Shown here: positions 53,914 through 64,000 of the stretch, one piece after another
Position numbering within the stretch: the first letter of the stretch is position 1
Layout: the number at the start of each line of letters is the position of its first letter
From: Cichorium intybus
Taxonomy: Eukaryota; Streptophyta; Magnoliopsida; Asterales; Asteraceae
Assembly: GCA_023525715.1 (NCBI GenBank)
Contig: CM042011.1
Location: 61,147,354 to 61,211,353 of the forward strand
Direction: 5' to 3'
DNA: 64,000 nucleotides
The notes under the pieces: model-generated
Told to the model about the DNA's origin: nothing
The model's database searches: none
The model's input: the letters and a program-made list of their open reading frames with translations, nothing else
Translations under genes and position numbers: made by a program

Positions 53914-56900
53914 TCAAACTTCTGAAATTCCAGTTGAAGTTATACAAAACTTCAACTTCTCTGTGGTAACCACCTTGGTGAACATATCTGCTGGATTCTT
54001 CGTTCCAAGGATTTTCTTCATATTCAGAGTTCCATCATTGATTAACTCTCGAATGAAATGGTACCTTATCTGAATGTGTTTCGTTCTACTGTGAAACACC
54101 AGATTCTTTGCCAGGTGAACTGCACTCTGGTTGTCACAATGCAGTACACAATCCTCCTGTTGCATTCCAAGTTCTGATAGGAAGTTCTTCAACCATATAA
54201 GCTCCTTGGCTGCTTCTGCAATAGCCATGTACTCTGCTTCTGTGGTTGAAAGAGCAACACTCTTCTGTAACCTGGACATCTAACTGATTGCCGTACCTCC
54301 GATTGTGAACACATAACCTGTTGTGCTCTTACCCGAATCCACACATCCACCCAAATCTGCATCGGCAAACCCTTCTAAGACTACCCCCTTTCTCCTGAAA
54401 CATAGGGCAATCTCAGCTGTTCCTTTCAAGTAGCGTAACAGCCACTTTACTCCTTCCCAATACTCTTTTCCTGGATTTGACATAAACCTGCTTACTACTC
54501 CCACTGCATGAGCAATATCTGGTTTTGTGCATACCATTACATACATCAAACTACCAACTGCAGATTCATAAGGAACTTTAGCCATCTGTTCTCTGTCTTC
54601 TTCCGTCTTTGGGGATTGCTTCTTTGAGAGTTTTAACTGACTTCCCAAAGGTGTACTTCTGGCCTTGGCATCTGCCATACTGAACTTTTCTAAAACTTTC
54701 TTAATGTACTTCGTTTGTGAAAGTTTTAATGTACCAGTAACTCTGTCCCTGGCTATGCTCATGCCCAATATCTGCTTAGCAGCCCCTAAGTCCTTCATCT
54801 CGAACTCTCTGGACAACTGCTTCTTAAGCTTGTTGATCTCCTGCATGTCGGATCCAGCTATCAACATGTCATCAACATATAGTAATAGGATGATGTATGA
54901 GGAGCTGAATTTCTTCAAGTAAGAACAGTGATCCATCTCACATCTGTGATACCCACTCTTCTGCATGAAGCTATCAAACTTCAAGTACCACTGTCTTGGA
55001 GCTTGCTTCAATCCATATAGACTTTTCTTCAGTTTACACACCAGATTTTCCTTACCGACCATGGGAAAACCTTCTGGTTGTACCATGTAGATGTCTTCTT
55101 CCAAGTCGCCATGGAGAAAAGCTGTTTTCACATCTAGCTGCTCTAGATGGAGATCTTCAGAGGCTACAATACCCAAGACCATTCTGATTGTAGTCATCTT
55201 CACAACTGGAGAGAAGATCTCATTATAATCGACCCCTCTTTTCTGTTGGAACCCCTTGACCACTAATCGTGCCTTGTATCTTTTACTGCCATCGATCTCA
55301 TCCTTTACCCGGAACACCCACTTGTTCTGCAGTACTTTCTTCCCTGCTGGGAGCTTGACCAAAGACCAAGTCTGGTTCTTGTCAAGTGAGCTCAATTCGT
55401 CTTCCATAGCCTTCTTCCACTGTATGGAATCTTTCATCCTCAAGGCCTTTGAATAGGACTCAGGTTCACCATTTTCCGTCAACAATAAGTAATTAGCTGA
55501 TGGAGAATACCTAACTGGAGGTCTTCGTACTCTAGTGGATCTACGAATAGTAGGAGTTGAGGTCTCTGCATCATATGCAACCCCGTCTTCAGAACTACTG
55601 TCATCTGTGCTCCCACTATCTCCATATACATCAGAGCTCCCACTACTTCCTGAACTTTCACCTATCTCTGGAGTACTGATAGGTTTCACAATGTCATCTT
55701 CAGAGATTTCTTCAAACTCGACTTGACTTTCTGCTTTCTCTGGTGGCTTGTTCTTGCCTAAGCTCTCTGCAAGTTCATCTTTATATAGGACGTTCTCGTT
55801 GAACACCACATCCCGGCTTCTGATAACCTTTTTATTTTGGTTATCCCAGAAGCGGTACCCCATGTCATCCAACCCATAGCCTATAAAAGTGCATTTCCTT
55901 GCCTTTGCCTCTAGCTTGTCTCTCTCCGAGTCTTTAACTTTGACATAAGAGACACAACCGAAAACCTTCAAGTGTTTGAGAGAAATTTCACGACCTTGCC
56001 ATTCCTCTTCTGGAATCTTGAACCCTATAGGGACTGAGGGTCCTCTGTTGATTAAATATGCCGCTGTGTTGACCGCATCTGCCCAGAACATCTTGGGTAA
56101 ACCTGCATGCAGTCTCATGCTCTTAGCCCTTTCGTTCAATGTACGGTTCATCCTCTCAGCTACTCTATTTTGCTGAGGTGTCTCTGGAACCGTTTTCTGC
56201 ATTCTGATTCCCTGGTCAGCACAGTAATCAACAAATTCTTTACTACTGTATTCGCCCCCATTGTCTGATCTGAAACACTTGATCTTCAAGTCTGTTTCAT
56301 TTTCCACAGTAGCTTTCCATTTATTGAAAGTGCTGAAAACTTCAGACTTATGCTTTAAGAAATAAACCCAAACCTTCCTTGTGCAATCGTCGATAAACGT
56401 GACATAGTATCGGGATCCTCCCACTGAAGAAACTGAAGTGGGACCGTAGACATCTGAATAAACTAGCTCCAATTTCCCGGAATTGGGCTGATGACCAACC
56501 TTCTTGAAAGTAACTTTCTTCTGTTTGCCAAGAACACATGGCTCACAGAAATCGACTTTCACAGTCTTCAGCTTTGGTATTCTTCCTTTGGAAACTAGCA
56601 TCTTCATTCCCTTCTCACTCATATGCCCAAGTCTTTGGTGCCATAGAGTAGATACCCCAACTTCTTCAACAGCGTGTGCTTCGGCATCAGAAACTTCCAC
56701 CATATAAAGTGTACCCCGCTTCTGTCCTCTAGCAACAACTAAATTCCCCTTTGTCACCTTCCACTGATGATCACCAAATGTAACATGGTGACCTTCATCA
56801 TCAAGCTGCCCTACGGGTATTAACATCCTCTTCAAGTCAGGAATGAACTTGACATTCTTCAAAGTCCAATCTGTTCCTAAAGTTGTCTTGAGGACCACAT

Positions 56901-57861
56901 CCCCAACACCTGTAATATCCAGGCCCTTGTTGTCTGCTAGTCTGACCTTTCCTTTGTACTGCCGGAAATTCTGCATTACTTCTCTGGAATGACAAGCATG
57001 GAACGACGCACCAGAATCCATGATCCAGGATTCTGGTGAGTTTTCAACACAGCAAATGAGCGCATCATCTTCAGAATCTACTGCCATATTGACTTCCTTC
57101 TTGCCTTTGTCTGCCGAAGGCTTTGGGCACTGATTTCTGAAATGACCATTCTCTTTGCAGTTCCAACAGGTAACATCAGTCCTGTTTTTCTGACCACCTC
57201 TCTTTCTCGACTTCGATCTTCCTCTACCACCGCCTCCTTTGTTGGGCCTTCTTCCTCTGTCTTCTGTACTTAGGAGACTACTGGAAGATTCTCCGGCACT
57301 CCGTCTTCGCACATCCTCTCTAAGGATTAAGTCGCGAATACCTTCGAATGACAGCTTAGCACCTCCGGCTGAACTGCTAACTGCTGTTACTGTACCGGAC
57401 CAACTCTCAGGCAACGAAGATAATAACAGCAACGCCTGGACTTCGTCTTCAAATCCAATATCAACAGATATCAATCTTGATATTATTGAGTTGAATTCAT
57501 TCACATGATCTGTCACCGAGCCGCCTTCTTTCATCTTCAGATTCACCAACTGCCGAATCAAGAAAACCTTATTTGCCGCTGAAGGTTTTTCGTATATATT
57601 AGACAGCGCATTTATCAGATTGAAGGTTGTCTTTACACTGACAATATTGTATGCTACATTCTTTGCCAATGATAACCTTATAACTCCAAGTGCCTGCCGA
57701 TCTAATAAGTCCCATTCTTCCTGCGCCATCGTTTCAGGTTTTATTCCGAACAGTGGTAGGTGTAATTTTTTCTGGTAGAGATAATCTTCGATTTGCATTC
57801 TCCAAAATCCGAAATCGTGACCTTCGAATTTTTCGATCCTAACTTTCCCATCATCAGCCAT
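53914..57861 (-). pseudogene. Copia gag-pol polyprotein with one in-frame stop
   Basis: The open frame starts at 57861 and runs 1193 residues to TAG at 54282-54280. The same frame then continues 121 residues to 53914. Domains in copia order follow. Gag has the CCHC knuckle CWNCKENGHFRNQC near 232. Protease has MDSGASFHAC near 283. Integrase has the HHCC finger (HQRLGHMSEKG, CEPCVLGKQ) and core (YSDVYGP, FRSDNGGEY, TPQQNRVAERMNRT). Reverse transcriptase has LYVDDMLIAG near 995. RNase H has FADADLGGC, and ALSTTEAEYMA after the stop. The stop lies in RNase H at a position where close relatives carry Trp (TGG to TAG is one transition). Everything else looks intact, so the copy has lost only the RNase H end. 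Confidence 0.94.
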
Positions 57862-57976
57862 AGCTCGGAAAAATAATATTTTATAAGGCCAATCGAAACC
57901 TCGTTTCTGATGTGGAAGATCAGACTAAGCTGCAACCACAGAGCATACGCGAGATACGACTTCCTTTAAACCCGGA

Positions 57977-57988
57977 GCTCTGATACCA
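57977..57988 (-). other. Primer-binding site of the copia element
   Basis: Minus-strand TGGTATCAGAGC, three bases from the 5' LTR, of initiator tRNA-Met type. Confidence 0.9.
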
Positions 57989-57991
57989 GTT

Positions 57992-58484
57992 TGTTGGGAA
58001 TAACAAAACAAGTTAGGCACTTCCGACAAACGATAAACAATTCCGGTAAAACACGCGGAAATAAAATGGAGAATAACGGCAAACCAAAAGAAACTGTAAA
58101 ATCAAAACACAATATTTAACGTGGTTCGGTCACGGGATCACGACCTACGTCCACGGACGAACGAGAGAGAGGGCTTTATTAACACTAAGAAAACACTACA
58201 ATCATACAAGGCTAAACTGCACTTGTAGTCTGACTATTCACAAGAAAATATCACTCGTACTTTTGGCTGCCAACTGGACTCTGCACAAAAGGCTATCTCA
58301 CAAAATCGTGATATATCTATCTATGTGTTTGTGTTTCTTTGTGTTTGTGTTTTTGTATGGTGCATTGAGGTGTTGGGCAGTCTTGTATTTATACATGTTT
58401 GGAAGAATGTGAAAAGGATAAATGTGAAACAAATGAAGCAGGCGCCCATTTATTTTGTTGACTATCAAGCATTCACACCTAACA
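57992..58484 (-). repeat. LTR of the copia element (5' LTR in element orientation)
   Basis: 493 bp partner of 53327-53819. By position it carries the element's promoter, which reads leftward, away from the GLABRA2-like gene. Confidence 0.95.
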
Positions 58485-59399
58485 CTCCTTACATGTTGCC
58501 CCACTTTCCTTGAAATGATTCATAGAACCGGAAACCTCAGTAATAACAAATCTCTTGGTGAGTTCACTAATATGATTTAACTGATTTTCATATGAAGTAT
58601 GTGGACCATTTGAAATCTCAAAATCGACACTACAGATCTCAAATCGCATTTCGTCTTGGCAAACAGTAGTGTGCTTTCTTTCCTTTAGATCAACAGTTAA
58701 GAAGAAAAAATGGAGAGCTTAAATGGTTAGATTGGTGATTAATTTCTATGTGCTAATGTAATTCCGAGATGTAATGTCTCTTTATTTTCCTATTTTGTAC
58801 TCTCTATTCCTACCTTCTTACTCTTTTCTATTGATATTTCTGAACATTCAATAAAAATTATCTAGTTTTTACAATTATACATAACATAAATACATTAGAA
58901 TATTAAATCATGTACATATCCTACTATTTTTTTGTTGATTATAGTTATTTAATATGTCATTCTCACTTTAAACACGCTTACAAATTGCAATCACCTTCTA
59001 GAGGTAACCAATTGGCTTAAAGGAAACGAGATAGTTGGAAACTAAGAGGAGAAGCCTACTGGTCCAACAATATCTAACGGTCAACCCCTACCAGCCCCCA
59101 CTCACTTCTTCCACCACGATACCCCCCCCCCCTCCCCCCAACCCCCACCCATCAACCCGATATTGCGTTTTCTGCGTGGCTTCTCTCTCTCTTTCTCTCA
59201 GCGTCACAGTCCCACACACAGACGAAAAGCAAAGAAAACGTTGCGACTTCATTTCTTCATTTTGTTTTCTTCAACCACTGACCCCACCTCCATAGTAACC
59301 GTCCAGACAATTGAGTAGAAGCAGTAGCAGACATACCACCATCAGCGCCATGGCTATTCCATAGCAGAAGAAAAAGTAGAAGCAAAATCAGGTACTGCC
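58485..59399 (+). promoter_or_regulatory. Upstream region and 5' UTR of the GLABRA2-like gene
   Basis: About 915 bp separate the copia element from the start codon. There is a pyrimidine-rich tract near 59180-59200 (CTCTCTCTCTTTCTCTC), common in plant leaders, and a C-run near 59122-59140. A MYB-type TAACCA sits at about 59005. An upstream ATG at 59350 gives a four-codon frame ending in TAG, which could lower translation. No certain TATA box or L1 box was found. Confidence 0.5.
59350..59364 (+). other. Possible minimal upstream open reading frame
   Basis: ATGGCTATTCCATAG encodes four residues and a stop, ending 35 bases before the main start. It matters only if the transcript begins upstream of it. 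Confidence 0.35.
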
Positions 59400-62300
59400 A
59401 TGGTCATGTCGTCTTCCAATGATAATAATCCACCGACTTCTACCAAAGACCTTTTTCCATCTACGTCTCTCGCTCTCACTCTCGTAAGTTGTAATTTACC
59501 TCCTGTATGGTTTAATTTTAACTAGTTTTTGGTTCCGTGGTTTGATTTTGGTGTTTTGATAGGGGATTTTTCGTGATATAGATGGTCGAAAAGATGACGG
59601 TGCTAATACGACGGTGACGGAGATCAGCAGTGAGTATTCTGGACCGGCGAGATCACGATCGGATGATGATTTCGATGTTGATCCTGACGTCGATGACGGA
59701 GACGACGACAACAATAAGAACAAAAACAAGAAGAGGAAAAAGTACCACCGCCACACCGCCGAACAAATTCGCGAAATGGAAGCGTACGTCAGTTTTTTCT
59801 TCTTTTTCTATTGCTTTTCAATTTTCGCCCCTAAAGCACATCTATACAGACACAAACACACACAGAATTCAACATGCAGTTCATCAGCTTGAAATTAATC
59901 CGTGATTGATTTCCAGTAGCTATGAATTTTTACTATCCTACAAATTTTACACAAACGGATCATCGTGAAACTTGCGCTATGACAAAATTTCTCGCCGGAT
60001 GCATCTAGATCTTACTGTTGCCTAGAATTTCTCTTCCGACCTAAATTGTTAAGCGATTGATTACTGATGAATGGTGCAATTTGATGCATGGTCGTTTCAC
60101 TTATTGTTCCAGAAACACGATTATTAACATTAAAATCGAGTTGCACTGGTTCTAAGTTTAGAGATACAAAGTGACATTCAAATAAACTTACATTATCAGA
60201 CCCATAGTTTCCAAAAGTCATATAATTTTACCAGGGAAAGCATCCGATAGCTGATTATTTGGTAGCTTGTAACTCGTTTATCAAGAACAGACTCGGTTTG
60301 ATGGACTCGGTAGATAATGAGTGAGAGGTGGAAAGTTCATCAAAATAGCCCACAAGAGAATCTTTGCAATAAAATGGAGGTGGTTGGACAAGATGATACA
60401 TTGAATAAGATCACTAATTTATCTTTAAGAAACAACAAAAAAGTAAAGCTATTGTTAATTTAAAAAAAAAATAATAAAGGTTCATCATGTAAAGCTCTTT
60501 CTTTCTCTTATAATTAAATAATAAGTGTTTCACCAAAGGTCAGAAAAGGCGAGGCAACAACTAACCACAAGCATGTGTGTCCGCATATTTTAAAGGTGAT
60601 GTGTTGAAGCTTGGCCCAATTTGTCACATGTGTATATAAATACAAATATAAATATACAAAGTCTTTCCGTGTAATTACAAATTTGGTCCTTTGAGTTTGT
60701 GATATGACCTAACTTCTCCAGAATCATTAAAAAATTAATGATTATTGGTCAAATAGCTTAAGATTAGTGGGTAGTCACAAACTATGGATATCATTTTCTA
60801 TGTCATGTCCCTACATGGACCAATTTAAGCTTCAAAATTTATGAACTCTCAAATCTAAACATATTCAACTTGTTTATATATATAACCTTCAAAAGATACA
60901 AATTTTCAAATAAGAATAAATTTAAAAAAATCTTCACTTTCTTTAAGTAATAGCAATCGAAATTAAGTGATTTGAATCCCTGAAGAACCATTTGTTAGGT
61001 TGAATGAGTAGAAATTTGTAAAAAAAAAGGTTACTTGATGGCTTACAAGACATAATAAAGAGGTCTTCCTTCAATATAAAATTCATGATTGTGTTATAAA
61101 TCAATAGTTTAGCTTCCAATTTTCAGGCTATTTAAGGAATCACCTCACCCCGATGAAAAACAAAGACAACAATTAAGCAAGCGGTTAGGCCTTCATCCAA
61201 GACAAGTCAAGTTTTGGTTTCAAAACCGCCGTACACAAATCAAGGTTTCAGTTTTGTACTTTTTTTACCCCTCTAGTTAGATTTATGATAAAAAAAAAAA
61301 ACCCCCTCAAACATATTCAAGAGAAACTATGTTGCTATTTCAGGCTATACAGGAGCGCCATGAAAATTCATTGTTAAAATCAGAAATGGACAAACTACGC
61401 GATGAAAATAAGTTGTTAAGGGACACAATCAAAAAGGGTACTTGTCCAAATTGCGGATTTGGTAGCTCTAGTAAAGACACCGATCAACAACAGCTACGTA
61501 TAGAAAATGTCAAACTTAAAGCCGAGGTTATATCGGGTCCTAAATTTAAATAATACTTTTATTGAAGCTATGCAGTTCAAAGTTTATAAATATAGTTGTG
61601 TGTGTGTAGATTGAGAAGCTGAGGACATCGATTGGGAAATATGCGCAAGGAACATCACCAACAAACTCATGTTCAACGGGAAATGATTATGAAAATAGAA
61701 GCTCGTTAGATTTGTGTAGTGGGGTGTTTGGGGTTGAAACTTCTAGAATAATGGAGGTTGTTAATTTAGCTATGGAAGAGCTTGTAAAGATGGCTAGTGT
61801 TGGGGAACCGTTGTGGGTCTGGAGCTTTGAGACAGGTCGAGAAATACTTAATTATGATGAATATTTGAAAGAGTTCCAAGTTGAAACTTCAAAAATTGTT
61901 CAACCGAAAAGACACATTGAAGCTTCTCGAGATACCGGCGTTGTCTTTTCCGATCTCCCTCGGCTCGTTAGAAGTTTCATGGACGTGGTATAATACACTG
62001 TCACTATCACTGTCAGTCTGTCACTATCACTATCGCTGTCTGATAATGTGAATTGGTTATTGTAGGAACAATATGAAGAGATGTTTCCATGCATGATATC
62101 AAAAGCAGCGACTCTTGATGTGATTTGTAGTGGGGAGGGTGCTAATAGAAATGGGGCTGTTCAATTGGTGATTATTTTTTGTAATGTGAAATTAGGAAGG
62201 AAAAAAACGGTTGATTTTTTAATTTTTACATTGGTTACAGATGTTTGCAGAGATACAAATGCTAACTCCTTTGGTGGCCACAAGAGAAATATATTTCGTG

Positions 62301-63653
62301 AGATACTCGAAGCAATTGAACGACAATAAGTGGGCAATTGTGGATATTTCTATTGACAACATAGAAAAAAACATAGACGCATCCCTTGCTAGATGTAGAA
62401 AACGCCCGTCCGGTTGCATTATCGAGGACAATTCAAACGGTCACTGTAAGGTAATTAAAGCTAACAATTTAATAAAAGAAAATCATATTCTTTTCTTAAA
62501 AAATATACACATTTTTTAGATGACATGGATAGAGCATTTGGAATGCCAGAAAAGCATAGCGCATTCTTTGTATAGAGGAATCATCAACAGCGGTGTAGCT
62601 TTTGGAGCAAAACATTGGATGGCTACGTTACAGCAAAAATGCGAGCGTCTTGTGTTCTTTCTAGCAACAAATGTTCCTACAAAGGATTCTAGTGGTACCT
62701 ATATAACTTCATACTTCATTTTGATTTATAAAAGTTCACTGAATACGACTACGTTTTCAATCAGGTATTGCTACATTAGCCGGGAGGAAAAGTATATTGA
62801 AATTAGCAGAGAGAATGACATGGAGTTTTTGTCGAGCACTAGGAGGCTCAAGCTATCACACATGGAAAAAGATACCAAGTAAGACCGGATATGACATACG
62901 CGTAGCTTCCAGAAAGAATATAAATGATCCCGGTGAACCTTTAGGGGTAATACTATGTGCAGTATCGTCTGTATGGTTACCCGTTTCTCAAACTGTTCTA
63001 TTCGATTTCCTACGAGATGAAACTCGTAGAAACGAGGTACGTACATACACTTCAACTCCCTTTTCAAATTTTGTAAAAAACTATATTAATATTATATACT
63101 AATTTTTCAGTGGGATATTATGTCAAATGGTGGTGCGGTGCAATCTATAGCCAACTTAGCAAAAGGACAAGATCGAGGGAATAGTGTCTCTATTCATGTA
63201 AGCTCTATAGCTTTTCATCTTAGCTGACATTGTATCTTGATTTTTTTATTTTTATTTTTTGATTTTATAATCTAGACAATGAAGTCAAAGGAGAACACGT
63301 GGATGGTTCAGGACACTTCCACAAACAGCTATGAATCCATGGTGGTGTGTGCGCCGGTGGGTGTGACAAACATGCAGTCTGTGATGGGTGGCTGTGACTC
63401 TAGCAGTATCGCTATATTACCGTCTGGTTTTTCGATTGTTCCTGATGGGGTAGAAACAAGGCCGTTGGTGATCACTTCAAAGTCGGATGATCAAAGTTGG
63501 GAAAACGGGTCGTTGTTAACCGTTGGATTTCAGATTCTTACAAGTGAGTCGCCTACAGATAAACTTGGTGTGGAATCGTTGGAGTCGGTTAATACACTTA
63601 TTTCAAGGACACTGCGTAATATCAAGGCAGGTTTACGGTGCGAAGATGAGTGA
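59400..63653 (+). CDS. GL2: GLABRA2-like HD-ZIP IV homeodomain-START transcription factor
   Basis: Eleven exons with GT-AG introns: 59400-59483, 59563-59783, 61127-61244, 61344-61526, 61610-61987, 62066-62167, 62241-62450, 62520-62694, 62765-63036, 63111-63197, 63276-63653. Phases join to 735 residues, close to Arabidopsis GLABRA2. An acidic N-part (about 60-80) precedes a basic homeodomain (about 85-141) with RQVKFWFQNRRTQIK. A leucine zipper-loop-zipper with CPNCG (about 142-205), a START domain (about 240-470) and the HD-SAD C-terminal region follow. GL2-specific stretches include MEVVNLAMEEL...GREILNYDEYLKEF, GHCKMTWIEHLE and KGQDRGNSVSIHT. Family role, in the nucleus: epidermal cell fate, promoting trichomes and repressing root hairs, plus seed-coat mucilage in Arabidopsis. 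A second in-frame ATG at 59406 is an alternative start. Intron 2 is long (1343 bp). No lesion seen. Confidence 0.95.
59784..61126 (+). other. Long second intron of the GLABRA2-like gene
   Basis: AT-rich intron inside the homeodomain coding region. No mobile-element ends or conserved regulatory block were recognised. Confidence 0.7.
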
Positions 63654-64000
63654 TTACCGTGACGTTTTTAGGTATACTGATGCAACATGAATAATTTATT
63701 CCGGAGGTCCCACCGTAAGTAAATTGGCTTTTTCCGAATATTAGGTGAGAAAGTCTTGGAACAAGTAAATATTTGGTGGGTTTTGTGCTTTTGGGAGATG
63801 GTTTTTAACTTATGAAGATAAATATGCTAATGAACTTAAGTGTGTAAAACTCTTTGATTATGGTTAACGTAAGAAATAAGAACATACTGTATACTTTTTG
63901 ATCGGTGGAGGAAAAACTGTTGGTGAATCTTCATGCGTAGAAGTTATGTATCGAGTTATTGGTGGGTTTGTGGCTTTGTGCCCATGGATAGAAATTGTGA
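63654..64000 (+). other. 3' UTR and downstream flank of the GLABRA2-like gene
   Basis: No further coding sequence. A near-canonical poly(A) signal was not assigned. Confidence 0.6.

Larger units (their letters stand above)
53327..58484 (-). mobile_element. Near-intact Ty1/copia element, Tork/TNT1 type
   Basis: 5158 bp with 493 bp LTRs and TSD CTCCT (53322-53326 and 58485-58489). The primer-binding site (57977-57988) and polypurine tract are in the right places for minus orientation. One reading frame covers gag to RNase H with a single in-frame TAG. LTRs differ at about six positions, more than the gypsy elements per base, so this is the oldest complete element here. It ends 916 bp upstream of the GLABRA2-like start codon. 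Confidence 0.96.

Noticed and set aside
59034..59295. 86-residue open frame upstream of the GLABRA2-like gene
   Set aside because: It runs through C-rich and CT-rich leader-like sequence and has no domain; probably 5' UTR or promoter.

Overview
This is a 64 kb stretch of plant nuclear DNA, almost certainly from a eudicot. It is AT-rich and crowded with repeats, and its two host genes have many short exons, canonical GT-AG introns and clear similarity to Arabidopsis genes. The style and density of the LTR elements would fit an Asteraceae-like genome, but I cannot prove the family from the sequence.

Layout. (1) Bases 1-2274 hold a decayed Ty1/copia remnant. (2) Bases 2275-11172, minus strand, hold thirteen exons of a Golgi coiled-coil tether gene of the GOLGIN CANDIDATE 5 (TMF) type. 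Its last exons are not seen. Its introns carry a MITE with a nested SINE and a 2.1 kb deletion-derivative copia element that itself carries a hAT-type MITE. (3) Bases 11173-13224 hold two inverted-repeat MITEs and a TA microsatellite. (4) Bases 13225-33931 are a nest of two Ty3/gypsy elements. A plus-strand chromovirus (2546 bp LTRs, TSD TATAT, two in-frame stops and a frameshift) is interrupted in its integrase by a minus-strand chromovirus (2702 bp LTRs, TSD ACTAA, one uninterrupted 1507-residue gag-pol). (5) Bases 33932-38237 hold copia debris, a short minisatellite and microsatellites. (6) Bases 38238-43918 form a Helitron in minus orientation that has split a long TA array. (7) Bases 43919-53316 are a patchwork of TA arrays, a long-inverted-repeat element, a fragment of an endogenous caulimovirid with one piece inverted, a hAT-type MITE, an old LTR remnant, an unidentified decayed coding stretch and a LINE reverse-transcriptase remnant. 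(8) Bases 53327-58484 are an almost intact Ty1/copia element (Tork/TNT1 type) with TSD CTCCT. (9) Bases 59400-63653, plus strand, hold a complete eleven-exon HD-ZIP IV gene orthologous to GLABRA2, predicted at 735 residues.

How it works together. The two host genes have unrelated roles: Golgi vesicle tethering, and epidermal cell fate. Everything between them is a mobile-element archive. LTR divergence judged by eye orders the insertions: copia 53327-58484 (about 6 differences in 493 bp) is oldest, then the outer gypsy (3 in 2546), then the inner gypsy (1 in 2702). The small intronic copia has identical 145 bp LTRs. Eleven long (TA)n arrays occur, and at least five insertions lie in or against them. 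All four complete LTR elements carry the same 12-base primer-binding site matching initiator tRNA-Met.

I found no new gene system. The most notable items are the Helitron bounded to the base, the inverted pararetrovirus fragment between TA arrays, and the fully resolved nested insertions.
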